A DNA stretch of 64,000 bases, from positions 62,001 to 126,000 of the forward strand of contig JAFVAN010000015.1 of the NCBI GenBank assembly GCA_017480485.1, read 5' to 3'. Position numbers and translations under genes: made by a program. The DNA is from Ruminococcus sp. (GTDB lineage: Bacteria; Bacillota_A; Clostridia; Oscillospirales; Ruminococcaceae). Positions 8,082 through 15,355 of this stretch are shown here, one piece after another; within the stretch, counting starts at the first letter, position 1; each line of letters begins with the position of its first letter. The notes below the pieces were generated by a model. That model worked only from the letters and a program-made list of their open reading frames with translations, had not been told where the DNA came from and did not search any database.

Positions 8082-9281
8082 ATGAAACTTAATAAGAGAT
8101 ACATCTCTGCGGTATGTGCGGCGGTCATGATGGCAGGCGCACTGGTCTCCTGCGGTTCTTATGAGTTTCCTGCAGACAAGATATACACCTTATTTCCTGT
8201 TTCCGAAACAAGCAGTAACGACTCTTCTATAAATAAATCACTTTCCCCCGGCTCGGGTGACGAGGCTATTGACGGACAGAACGGCAGCGGCGAAGGCGAT
8301 GCTGACGGTTCGGGCGGCGCAAACGGCGGCTCCGGCACAGACACAGGAGTCAGCGGCACCGCCACAGACAGAGCCTCGGCGGGAAACAGTGACACCCCCG
8401 ACGGCGGAAACGGAAGCGGCAAGGACGGTAACGGCAGCGGCGACGGTGACGAGCAGGACGGCAAGGCCGGAAACGGCGGCAAGAGCACCGACGATGACAA
8501 GGACGGCGACGGCAAGGACGGCAAGGATGGCAAGACCACCACAAAGTCCACCACCAAGAAGACCACCACCGAAGCAGTGACCGAGCCTCCCGCAGCGACC
8601 ACTGCCCCGCAGCAGACCCCTGCGCAGACACAGGCACCTCAGACGGTCTACATCCCGCCCGAGACGAGCCAGCCCGCACAGACTCAGGCGCCGCAGCCTG
8701 TTGTAACTGCCCCTGCGGAGACGACGTCCACAACAACAACGACTGCTCAGCCCTCAGTACCCGCAGAGAACCCCCACAAGAAAAAGCTTGTGGACATCAC
8801 GGGCAACGCGGATCAGGAGGAGTGCCTGAAATATGTTAACGCGGAGCGGGCTGCTATGGGCCTTGCGCCTCTGGTGCTCGACAAGGATCTCTGCGCCGCA
8901 GCCGAGGTAAGAGTTAAGGAGCTGCCCTATGCAGATCAGAACAACCTGCATGAAAGGCCCAACAACCTTGGAAGCTCCATCCAGTATATCCACGAGGTAA
9001 TGGAGGACCAGACCTGCTTCTGCGCCGAGAACGCCGCCACAGGCTACTACGACGCTTGGGAGGTAATGTACCTGCAAGAGGAATACACATACACGGACAA
9101 AAGCGGAAAGCAGAAGAAGGGTATGTGGTACGGCTGGATGTACACCTATCTGATGGACGGCAACAACTACCTGACCTCAAAGTACAGCCACAAGGCGAAC
9201 ATCCTGAACGCCAACTACAAGCGCATAGGCATCGCCTTTGACTCGTCCACGGGAGACTGGATACAGCTCTTCTACGGCTGA
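8082..9281 (+). CDS. CAP-domain lipoprotein with long low-complexity linker
   Basis: Protein of 399 residues. A lipoprotein signal (lipobox ALVSC, cysteine near 24) is followed by a spacer of about 185 residues. Its first part is rich in Gly, Asp, Ser and Lys (GKDGKDGK type) and its second in Thr, Pro and Gln. Then comes a C-terminal CAP/SCP domain of about 150 residues: CLKYVNAERAAMGLAPL, LHERPN, CAENAATG and a terminal YKRIGIAFD. The layout suggests a domain held away from the membrane through the cell wall. The ATG at 8082 follows AAGGAGGT; a TTG at 8064 would lie upstream of that site. Divergent to the other CAP gene, possibly a related pair. Confidence 0.92.
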   Translation: MKLNKRYISAVCAAVMMAGALVSCGSYEFPADKIYTLFPVSETSSNDSSINKSLSPGSGDEAIDGQNGSGEGDADGSGGANGGSGTDTGVSGTATDRASAGNSDTPDGGNGSGKDGNGSGDGDEQDGKAGNGGKSTDDDKDGDGKDGKDGKTTTKSTTKKTTTEAVTEPPAATTAPQQTPAQTQAPQTVYIPPETSQPAQTQAPQPVVTAPAETTSTTTTTAQPSVPAENPHKKKLVDITGNADQEECLKYVNAERAAMGLAPLVLDKDLCAAAEVRVKELPYADQNNLHERPNNLGSSIQYIHEVMEDQTCFCAENAATGYYDAWEVMYLQEEYTYTDKSGKQKKGMWYGWMYTYLMDGNNYLTSKYSHKANILNANYKRIGIAFDSSTGDWIQLFYG

Positions 9282-9302
9282 TAACACAAAAACGAACACA
9301 AG

Positions 9303-9334
9303 GCCCGACGGCGCAAGGCTGTCGGGCTTTTCTT
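9303..9334 (+). terminator. Intrinsic terminator of the CAP lipoprotein gene
   Basis: Stem GCCCGAC/GTCGGGC (9303-9309 with 9321-9327) followed by TTTTCTTT. Confidence 0.85.
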
Positions 9335-9335
9335 T

Positions 9336-9365
9336 GTAATAAATCAGTCCATCGGCGCATAGACT
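9336..9365 (+). promoter_or_regulatory. Possible sigma-E-like promoter of spoIIID
   Basis: CATAGACT at 9358-9365 differs at one position from the Bacillus sigma-E -10 consensus CATACAnT, with an AT-rich GTAATAAA 14 bp upstream. SpoIIID genes are sigma-E controlled in Bacillus. No sigma-A promoter is evident here. This is a weak call based on a short motif. Confidence 0.3.
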
Positions 9366-9400
9366 CTAATACGATATCGTTTGTATTGGAGTGAGATCAG

Positions 9401-9670
9401 ATGACAGATTCGGACCAGGAACGCGCCGTGATGCTGGCAGAATACACGCTGGAGCACAAGAGCACCGTAAGGGCCACGGCGAAGCACTTCGGGATAAGCA
9501 AATCAACGGTACACAAGGATCTTACAGACAGGCTCAGGCGGCTCTCGCCCTCGCTTTACGCCGAGGTGCGGCAGCTGCTGGAGACAAACAAAAGGGAACG
9601 TCATATCCGCGGAGGCCTCGCCACAAAGCACAAGTACGAGCGGGAGCGCCGCGCCTGCGGGAATACATAG
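9401..9670 (+). CDS. spoIIID: Sporulation transcriptional regulator SpoIIID
   Basis: Small DNA-binding protein of 89 residues, close to the family size. It has the helix-turn-helix core TVRATAKHFGISKSTVHKDL followed by TDRLRRLSPSLYAEV and the basic motif RHIRGGLATKHKYER. In Bacillus the equivalent is TVRVIAKEFGVSKSTVHKDL with HLRGGEATKLKY. SpoIIID acts in the mother cell, switching on late sporulation genes and repressing others. The ATG at 9401 follows GGAGTGAG. It stands alone between two terminators. Its presence implies that the organism, or a recent ancestor, can form spores. Confidence 0.95.
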   Translation: MTDSDQERAVMLAEYTLEHKSTVRATAKHFGISKSTVHKDLTDRLRRLSPSLYAEVRQLLETNKRERHIRGGLATKHKYERERRACGNT

Positions 9671-9673
9671 CAA

Positions 9674-9706
9674 AAAAGAGCCGCGCTCGGTGCGTGGCTC
9701 TTTTGG
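9674..9706. terminator. Bidirectional terminator between spoIIID and the PAET protein
   Basis: AAAAAAGAGCC stem pairing with GGCTCTTTT (inner GCGC with GCGT), T-runs on both strands; serves convergent genes. Confidence 0.85.
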
Positions 9707-9727
9707 TTTGTTTGGTTTTAGGAGAGA

Positions 9728-10615
9728 TTACTTTCTCTTCTTGGTAGCAACGAGTGCTGCACCGGCTACTGCCAGACCTGCAAGAGCGATGCCTGCTGCG
9801 GCACCTGCCTCGGTGTTGCCGCCCTCTGCGGGAGTAGCTGCGTCGCCGCTGGGAGCGGGAGTAGCAGGAGTAGCTGCGGGAGTCTGGGCAGGGGTCTCTG
9901 CGGGAGTCTCAGCAGGAGTCTCGGCAGGGGTCTCAGCGGGAGTCTCAGCAGGGGTCTCTGCGGGAGTCTCAGCAGGGGTCTCTGCGGGAGCGTCCAGACC
10001 TGTAACCTTGAAGGAGATCTCGATGCTCTCCTTGGGTATAGTCTTGAGCTGCTCCTTGCCAAGAGCATCGTTCCACTGATTAGCTACCAGAATATTGAGC
10101 TGATCCTTTGTATCGGCATCAAGAACTGCAACGCCCTCGCCGGGGATAGTAACATCGGCGCCGTCGATCTTTACCTTAACGTCGGTGACCTTAACGTCCT
10201 GAGTATCAAGTGTAGCCTCTGCGCTGTTATCGCTTCTGGGCAGAGTTGTGGAAACGCCGAGAATGTTCAGAGCGTCGGAATTGGCGGTAAGGTCGCCGGT
10301 CATCTTAACGGTGTAGGTGCCGTCGCCGGTGATGGTAACGTCCTCGAAAGCAACGGGTGTGCTCTCGGTAACGGTGTTCCAATCCTGAGCAACTTCGTCA
10401 ACCCAGCAAATGAACTTGCCGTTCCAGTCGGTAACCTCAGGGTTGCCCTTTTTGATAGCATCGCCGAAGGTGTCGTCCTGGATCTTGTTTCTGTAAGACC
10501 AAGCGCCTGTCTGGATCAGTATCTGAGCCTTGTACTCCTCAGCGTATGCGGTAACTGTCATTGCTGCAACGGTAGCAAGAGCTGCAGCTGCTGCAACTAT
10601 CTTCCTAATTTTCAT
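9728..10615 (-). CDS. Surface protein with PAET repeats and C-terminal membrane anchor
   Basis: Protein of 295 residues: signal peptide (1-25, ending TAYAEE), a beta-rich ectodomain of about 185 residues (AQILIQTGAWSYRNKI, TITGDGTYTVKMTGDL), then eight PAET tetrapeptides plus degenerate PAQT/PAAT copies (about 210-245), and a C-terminal hydrophobic helix followed by KKRK. The tail has the layout of a sortase signal (short polar motif, helix, basic end), but the motif reads GNTEAG rather than LPxTG or NPxTG. It may instead be a plain membrane anchor. The ectodomain resembles carbohydrate-binding beta-sandwiches; the ligand is unknown. A similar layout occurs in the 35092-36279 gene. Confidence 0.88.
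   Translation of the reverse strand: MKIRKIVAAAAALATVAAMTVTAYAEEYKAQILIQTGAWSYRNKIQDDTFGDAIKKGNPEVTDWNGKFICWVDEVAQDWNTVTESTPVAFEDVTITGDGTYTVKMTGDLTANSDALNILGVSTTLPRSDNSAEATLDTQDVKVTDVKVKIDGADVTIPGEGVAVLDADTKDQLNILVANQWNDALGKEQLKTIPKESIEISFKVTGLDAPAETPAETPAETPAETPAETPAETPAETPAETPAQTPAATPATPAPSGDAATPAEGGNTEAGAAAGIALAGLAVAGAALVATKKRK
9880..9990 (-). repeat. 12-bp in-frame tandem repeats encoding PAET
   Basis: About eight consecutive 12-bp units inside the surface-protein gene, each coding Pro-Ala-Glu-Thr, differing at third positions. Such arrays can expand or contract by slippage without breaking the frame. Confidence 0.9.
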
Positions 10616-10667
10616 AGTAAAAACATCCTTTCCAAATTATATTTTTGGGAAATATATTCACACTATT

Positions 10668-10696
10668 ATTGTACTGTATTTTACAGAAATTTTCAA
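10668..10696 (-). promoter_or_regulatory. Sigma-A promoter of the PAET surface-protein gene
   Basis: TTGAAA (10691-10696), 17-bp spacer, TACAAT (10668-10673). Confidence 0.75.
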
Positions 10697-10803
10697 CTGA
10701 TTTATTTTACAAATTTGAAATCGTTTTCCACAGCATTTTGCACAAAAATGTTGCCGCTTTTTTGTAAGCTCGCAGGGATATTAGCAATTAAGACTATATT
10801 AAA

Positions 10804-11574
10804 CTATTCATCCCCGTTTTTGAGCTTGGCGCTCTGGAGCTTCATGGCGGTCTTGAGCACCACCCGCGAGGGCGCGATGCGGGAGCCCAGCACTCCGGCC
10901 TTCATCTGCCTGCCGGGGACGATGATGGTTTTGCGGGCAAAGAGGCCCTTTAGAGCGGCCTCGGCGCACTCCTCGGGAGAGATGCCCTCCACGGCGAAGT
11001 CACAGCCCGCAACGTCGTTGAATTCGGTCTTTACGGGGCCGGGGCAGAGGGCGGAGATGCTCACTCTTGTATCCTTGGCCCGAAGCTCCTCGCTGATAGA
11101 GCGGGTGAGGCTCACCACATAGGCCTTGGTGGCGTAATAGGAGGCCATCAGGGGCCCTCCCGGCATCAGCCCTGCCGAGGAAGCGACATTGAGGATATAG
11201 CCTCTGTTCCTGTCGAGGAAGTCCTTAAGAAACAGCTTTGTAAGAATATGAACGGCGGCGCAGTTGACGTCTATCATTTGCAGCTCGCGGTCAAGGTCAG
11301 AATCCTCGAAGCTGCCGATGGCGCCGAAGCCTGCGTTGTTCACAAGCACCGAGACGTTCATGTCCTTGGTCTCCTCATAGAGCCTGCGGCACTCGTCCCT
11401 GTCCGAGAGGTCGGCGGTGATGACCGCGGCTTCATTTTTCAGCTCCCCCGCAAGCTCGTTGAGCCTGTCGGCGCGCCTTGCGCAGAGGATGACCCTGAAC
11501 CCGAGGCCATCGAGCCTTAATGCCAGCTCGCGGCCGATGCCGGAGCTTGCGCCTGTAACAAGAGCAGTTTTCAT
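10804..11574 (-). CDS. Short-chain dehydrogenase/reductase
   Basis: NAD(P)-dependent oxidoreductase of 256 residues, the classical SDR size. The Rossmann motif TGASSGIG starts at residue 8, the dinucleotide loop CARRADR favours NADP, NNAG is near 80, and the catalytic Ser and YxxxK (SSAGLMPGG, then YYATKAY) are at about 140-157. The PGPVKTEF segment after the active site is typical. It belongs to the general DltE/YqjQ-like group; the substrate is unknown. The ATG at 11574 follows AAGGAAGG. Monocistronic with its own promoter at 11627-11655. Confidence 0.92.
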   Translation of the reverse strand: MKTALVTGASSGIGRELALRLDGLGFRVILCARRADRLNELAGELKNEAAVITADLSDRDECRRLYEETKDMNVSVLVNNAGFGAIGSFEDSDLDRELQMIDVNCAAVHILTKLFLKDFLDRNRGYILNVASSAGLMPGGPLMASYYATKAYVVSLTRSISEELRAKDTRVSISALCPGPVKTEFNDVAGCDFAVEGISPEECAEAALKGLFARKTIIVPGRQMKAGVLGSRIAPSRVVLKTAMKLQSAKLKNGDE

Positions 11575-11626
11575 ATTGCACCTTCCTTTGCTTTAAGTCT
11601 GATGTTGTTAAGCGGGATATGGGGAT

Positions 11627-11655
11627 ATTATACTACTAACCTAAAAGTTTGTCAA
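11627..11655 (-). promoter_or_regulatory. Sigma-A promoter of the SDR gene
   Basis: TTGACA (11650-11655), 17-bp spacer, TATAAT (11627-11632). Both hexamers match consensus. Confidence 0.88.
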
Positions 11656-11696
11656 CCCAAGCCGGCATATTGGGGAAACAAAAATCCTTCCCAAGG

Positions 11697-11725
11697 TCAA
11701 ATTTGCCGCTGCGCGGCAAATTTGA
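11697..11725. repeat. Intergenic 13-bp-stem palindrome
   Basis: TCAAATTTGCCGC (11697-11709) pairs perfectly with GCGGCAAATTTGA (11713-11725). It lies between the divergent SDR and ATPase genes with no T-run, so it is not an obvious terminator. The rest of 11656-11835 holds no gene that I can support. Confidence 0.7.
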
Positions 11726-11835
11726 GGGAGCGCCCTTTTGCGCCGATATTTCCGGCAGGTCGGGATAACGATATCCGCCAAGCAAAAGAATAGCCTCTTG
11801 CGCCGATCTTATCCGATAGCCACAAAATGAATCCA

Positions 11836-11865
11836 TTGTCAACCTTCGGCCTTAAAACATATTAT
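11836..11865 (+). promoter_or_regulatory. Probable promoter of the P-loop ATPase gene
   Basis: TTGTCA (11836-11841), 18-bp spacer, TATTAT (11860-11865). Weaker than the others in this window. Confidence 0.5.
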
Positions 11866-11896
11866 AAACCAGCAATATTTAAGGAGGCTGATAAAA

Positions 11897-12961
11897 TTGG
11901 GAGCTTATTTTCTTGGGGCTTCTACGGCGGCGGGGTTCCGAACGGAATTCGAGGCCGTCATCAACGGGCAGGGGATGTACACCTATATTTTGAAGGGCGG
12001 CGCAGGCACGGGGAAATCCTCGATGATGCGGCGCATCGCGGAGCACTTTGAGGACAGATACGAGGTAGACAGGTGGTACTGCTCCTCGGACCCCGACTCG
12101 CTGGACGCGGTAGTCATCCCGGAGCTGGGGGCGGCGGTATGCGACGGCACGTCGCCCCATGTTTTCGAGCCCCGCTACCCCGGGGTGCGGCAGGAATACG
12201 TTGACCTCGGGGCATACTGGGACAAGGAGAAGCTGGCGGCGAGCACGGAGGAGATCATCCGTGCGGCGGACGAGAACAAGGCGCTGCTGGCCCGAGCCCA
12301 GCGGTTCATCACGGCGGCGGGCAGCATCAAGTCGGATGCCTACCAGCTGGGCAACAGCTGTCTGCTCTGCGGAAAGCTGGCGGGCTTTGCGGGGCGGCTG
12401 AGCAAGCGGCTGCTGGGAAAGCGGGGCTCGGGCACGGGCAAGCGGGAGCTCAGGCGGCTGACGGCCCTGACCCAATACGGCGAGCTGACCCTGCACGAGA
12501 CTCTTGCATCCTGCCTTGACGTTTATGTGCTGAGCGACGAGCTTTTTGCTGCCTCGGACCATCTGCTGTCGGTGCTGGCGGACGAGGCGGCCCAGCGGGG
12601 CTACGACACCATAGTCTCCCCCGACCAGCTGCTTTCGGACAGCGTTTATCAGCACCTGCTTATACCGGAGCTGGGGGTGGCGCTCATCGGGGCCAAGGCC
12701 GCCGAGGGCTTGGAGCATGACGGCATAGCCAAGATCAACATGATGCGGTTCTACGACAAGGAGCAGCTGTCGAAGAAGCGCCCGCGCCTGAGGCTGGACC
12801 GCGCCGCCCTCTCGGAGCTCACTGCCGAGGTCTCGAAGACCCAGCGGGCCGCCAAGCTGGTCCACGACGAGCTGGAGAGCTTCTATATCTCGGCCATGGA
12901 CTTCCCTGCCCTTGACCGCCTGTGCGAGAGGCTGATAGGGGAAATAAAGGGTAGAGAATAA
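11897..12961 (+). CDS. P-loop ATPase of the PRK06851 type
   Basis: Protein of 354 residues with Walker A GGAGTGKSS near residue 35, followed by YCSSDPDSLDAVVIPELGAA and CDGTSPHVFEPRYPGV. This block is characteristic of a clostridial ATPase family known as PRK06851, which I recall as having two P-loop-like halves and no settled function. The second half here (FAASDHLLSVL, YDTIVSPD) has no clear second Walker A. The start is the TTG at 11897, placed 9 bases after a perfect AAGGAGG; no ATG is available nearby. No signal peptide or membrane segment. Monocistronic and convergent with the 13084 gene. Confidence 0.85.
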   Translation: MGAYFLGASTAAGFRTEFEAVINGQGMYTYILKGGAGTGKSSMMRRIAEHFEDRYEVDRWYCSSDPDSLDAVVIPELGAAVCDGTSPHVFEPRYPGVRQEYVDLGAYWDKEKLAASTEEIIRAADENKALLARAQRFITAAGSIKSDAYQLGNSCLLCGKLAGFAGRLSKRLLGKRGSGTGKRELRRLTALTQYGELTLHETLASCLDVYVLSDELFAASDHLLSVLADEAAQRGYDTIVSPDQLLSDSVYQHLLIPELGVALIGAKAAEGLEHDGIAKINMMRFYDKEQLSKKRPRLRLDRAALSELTAEVSKTQRAAKLVHDELESFYISAMDFPALDRLCERLIGEIKGRE

Positions 12962-13001
12962 TGAATAAATAAAAATTACGGTGCAGCCTTTGGCGACAGC
13001 T

Positions 13002-13077
13002 ATGGCCATTCGGCCTCTGTAGAAAGCGGTAAGAACAACCCTTGTTGTTCTGCTCTTCTACAGGGCCGAATGGCCAT
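13002..13077. repeat. Long imperfect palindrome between convergent genes
   Basis: ATGGCCATTCGGCC and TGTAGAA on the left (13002-13024) pair with TTCTACA and GGCCGAATGGCCAT on the right (13056-13077), and an inner AGAACAA/TTGTTCT closes the hairpin. It could end transcription from both sides, although it lacks a T-run. Confidence 0.7.
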
Positions 13078-13083
13078 TTGATA

Positions 13084-13920
13084 CTACATATATCCAAGAT
13101 AGGTGAACAAGCCCCAGAGAGGCAGTCCGATGAAAAAGCTTGCAAGGTTCGCCGTCACAGCGTAGGCTATGGTTCTCGAACGCTTCTTGGGAACAAAGAG
13201 CCGTGTATACACTACGGCCTCGATCACTATGATCGCCAGCTCTGCGGGAATGATAAACAACACGATGCGCACCGAAAGATAGAGCAGGAGCTGTGTGCTG
13301 AGGTTTGTGGCAAGGAACACGATATAGTTATGGCCCTCCCAGAAACGGAACCTGAAGATCACAAAGACCAGACCCTCGATCAGCAGCGTGATCGCAAGGG
13401 TCACAAGGAAGTTCAGTATTTTCGACCCTTCGGACTTCCAGAGCTCCTCGCGCAGCTCGTTGGTCTCAACGTCATATGTAAAGACTGCCTGATATGCCCT
13501 TCTCTCGCAGGTCTCCGAAACTATGACCCTGCCGCTTTCCGTCACTATCAGCACGCGGAACTCGTTAGGCACATTATTATAGTCAAAGGTATAGCGGTGA
13601 GAGCCGTTGGAGGCGGTGTATCTGCCTCCGACCATACTGCCGAGCCTTGCCTGCCAGCCGTCTTCGCTGTAATTGTAAATGGTCAGCAGCATTTCCAGCT
13701 CGCTGCCCGAATAGTTCTCGCGAAGATATTGCAGCTCCCTGTCGTCGTCGCTGCGCGCAGAGCTGTTCTGCATAAGCAGGTCGATATAATAGGGCTCATC
13801 TGGCGGGTTCTTGACCGTCAGGGTCAAGCTTGGTTTGGGGCCCGTATCCGCAAAGGCGGGCAGGGCCGCGATGACCGCAAGGATAAGCACCAAAAGGAGG
13901 GCTGTTGATCTTTTTAGCAT
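13084..13920 (-). CDS. Exported-domain protein with four C-terminal membrane helices, unknown function
   Basis: Protein of 278 residues: signal peptide (1-24), an extracytoplasmic domain of about 150 residues starting DTGPKPSLTLTVKNPPDEPYY, then four hydrophobic helices (about 172-192, 200-218, 222-242, 255-275). The GPKPS motif after the signal peptide is one I recall from clostridial membrane proteins of unknown function. It begins 15 bp after the nucleotidyltransferase stop and has no clear ribosome site of its own, so it is probably translated by coupling. No catalytic motif is visible. Confidence 0.8.
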   Translation of the reverse strand: MLKRSTALLLVLILAVIAALPAFADTGPKPSLTLTVKNPPDEPYYIDLLMQNSSARSDDDRELQYLRENYSGSELEMLLTIYNYSEDGWQARLGSMVGGRYTASNGSHRYTFDYNNVPNEFRVLIVTESGRVIVSETCERRAYQAVFTYDVETNELREELWKSEGSKILNFLVTLAITLLIEGLVFVIFRFRFWEGHNYIVFLATNLSTQLLLYLSVRIVLFIIPAELAIIVIEAVVYTRLFVPKKRSRTIAYAVTANLASFFIGLPLWGLFTYLGYM

Positions 13921-13935
13921 TTTAGGCCTGCTCTC

Positions 13936-14841
13936 TTACTTCCAAAGCTGCTCGGGATAAACGCCAGCGTCGATGAGGGCGCGGATGGCGGCGGCCACGG
14001 CGGGCTTGTCCTCCTTGTAGGTCACGCCGAACCACTTGTCGTGGCTCTTGAGGACGGCGCAGTCTGCCCTGCCCTCCTTCAACAGCCTGCCGATGAGTAT
14101 GGGCAGCAGGAACTCGGCGGTCTCGCTTTCGTCGTTCTCCTCCAAAAAGAGGCTGAACTCCCGCTCCAGCAGGTCCATGAACTCTCTGGGGCAGCCCCAC
14201 ATATTCATGGAGACAAGGCTGTCGGGGGCGAGCTCCCGGGTCTCCTCCTTGCCGCTGAGGACGCGGCCGTCCTCAACTCTGATATTATAGGTCTCGCGGA
14301 TGTCGCAGAGCCTGCCGCTCTCGTCCACGCTGCACACGCCCCTTGTAACGGAGCCGTTCTCGCTGAGGGTGTTTTTCAGCACGAAGCCCGCCATGCAGAG
14401 GTCCAGCCTGTCGGTCTCGGGGCGCTCTGAGGTCAGCCTTTCGTGGAGCTTAACAAAAGCCTCGCGGCCATAGTAGTCGTCGGCATTGATGATGGCGAAG
14501 GGGCCGTTTACGGCGTCTCTGGCACAGAGGACCGCATGGCAGGTGCCCCAGGGCTTGCGGCGGTCTATCTTCTTGTGCTCCTCTGGGATGTCGTCGGTCT
14601 CCTGGAAAACATACTCAACATTGACGTGCCTTGCGATGCGGTCGCCGATGCGCTCGGCGAACTCCTTCTCGATATCTCGGCGGATAACGAAGACGATCTT
14701 GTCAAAGCCCGCAGCCGCGGCATCGAAGACCGAATAGTCCATGATTATCTCTCCCGAGGGGCCCACAGGCTCCAGCTGCTTTATGCCTCCGCCGTAGCGG
14801 CTGCCAAGGCCCGCGGCCATTATGATGAGCGTAGTTTCCAT
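13936..14841 (-). CDS. Sugar nucleotidyltransferase family protein
   Basis: Protein of 301 residues of the NTP-transferase fold. It starts METTLIIMAAGLGSRYGG, the nucleotide-binding GxGxR signature, with KQLEPVGPSGE immediately after, and FAIINADDYYG near 110, which supplies the metal-binding acidic residues. Enzymes of this fold join a sugar phosphate or alcohol phosphate to a nucleotide; the substrate cannot be told from sequence. The ATG at 14841 follows GGGAGA; an upstream extension to 14982 crosses a repeat and is rejected. Cotranscribed with the 13084 membrane protein. Confidence 0.9.
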   Translation of the reverse strand: METTLIIMAAGLGSRYGGGIKQLEPVGPSGEIIMDYSVFDAAAAGFDKIVFVIRRDIEKEFAERIGDRIARHVNVEYVFQETDDIPEEHKKIDRRKPWGTCHAVLCARDAVNGPFAIINADDYYGREAFVKLHERLTSERPETDRLDLCMAGFVLKNTLSENGSVTRGVCSVDESGRLCDIRETYNIRVEDGRVLSGKEETRELAPDSLVSMNMWGCPREFMDLLEREFSLFLEENDESETAEFLLPILIGRLLKEGRADCAVLKSHDKWFGVTYKEDKPAVAAAIRALIDAGVYPEQLWK

Positions 14842-15010
14842 AGCGTTCTCCCTTACCGTTGCACGGTGATTTTTATAGTATTCCGACTCCCGTTCCTGAA
14901 ATGTATTGCCGTTCGGTGATAAGACCTTCCTCGCCGCCTGCGGGGGAGATACCTTTTTCCGCCGGATATCTGCAAGCAGCACATTATCTGAGCAGGATAT
15001 TTCTCATATT

Positions 15011-15048
15011 AACAAACAAGCCCTCGCCGTAAATGCGTCGAGGGCTTG
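15011..15048 (-). terminator. Intrinsic terminator of tRNA-Ala
   Basis: CAAGCCCTCG (15017-15026) pairs with CGAGGGCTTG (15039-15048), followed on the minus strand by TTTGTT. It begins immediately after the tRNA 3' end. Confidence 0.88.
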
Positions 15049-15049
15049 A

Positions 15050-15125
15050 TGGTGGAGTATAGGGGACTTGAACCCCTGACCCCCACACTGCCAGTGTGGT
15101 GCGCTCCCAGCTGCGCTAATACCCC
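15050..15125 (-). tRNA. tRNA-Ala (anticodon GGC)
   Basis: Cloverleaf of 76 bases with encoded CCA. The acceptor GGGGTAT pairs with ATACTCC, and the D arm is GCGC-AGCTGGGA-GCGC. The anticodon stem CCACA/TGTGG encloses the loop CTGGCAG, giving anticodon GGC (reads GCC/GCU). The T arm is AGGGG-TTCAAGT-CCCCT. It is a single-gene transcript with its own promoter and terminator. Confidence 0.96.
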
Positions 15126-15143
15126 AGTGATATCACAAATAAT

Positions 15144-15172
15144 ATGATATCAGATTTTTTAGTATTTGTCAA
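15144..15172 (-). promoter_or_regulatory. Sigma-A promoter of tRNA-Ala
   Basis: TTGACA (15167-15172), 17-bp spacer, TATCAT (15144-15149), about 19 bp before the tRNA 5' end. Confidence 0.85.
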
Positions 15173-15250
15173 GGGTTATTTCAAAAAAACTTTTTATTTT
15201 TGTTCCCGATCCCGCTGCGTATTGCCACAAACGATAGTTTATCCTACTTT

Positions 15251-15313
15251 CTGCGGAGCTTGCTGGGGGGAAACCTTTCTGAAGAAAGGTTATCCCCCCA
15301 GCAAGCTCCGCAG
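15251..15313. repeat. Large near-perfect palindrome, 63 bp
   Basis: CTGCGGAGCTTGCTGGGGGG on the left pairs with its complement ending at 15313, and the inner ACCTTTCT/AGAAAGGT closes a 2-base loop. Only one or two internal positions mismatch. It lies between the tRNA promoter and the end of the ABC-type operon. It has no T-run, so a role as a plain terminator is uncertain. Confidence 0.8.
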
Positions 15314-15355
15314 AGGGCAGGGTAAATTATTATTTACGGCAATATGCAGCGTGTA

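Noticed and set aside
9880..9990. Tandem 12-bp units considered as a CRISPR array
   Set aside because: Units are contiguous with no spacers and are in frame with a PAET-repeat protein.
11636..11842. A 68-codon minus-strand open frame between the SDR and ATPase genes
   Set aside because: Crosses a perfect palindrome and the SDR promoter; no ribosome site or recognisable domain.
13936..14982. Longer N-terminus for the nucleotidyltransferase (start at 14982)
   Set aside because: The extra 47 residues come from a GGGGGAGATACC-type repeat; the ATG at 14841 has the ribosome site and the conserved family start.
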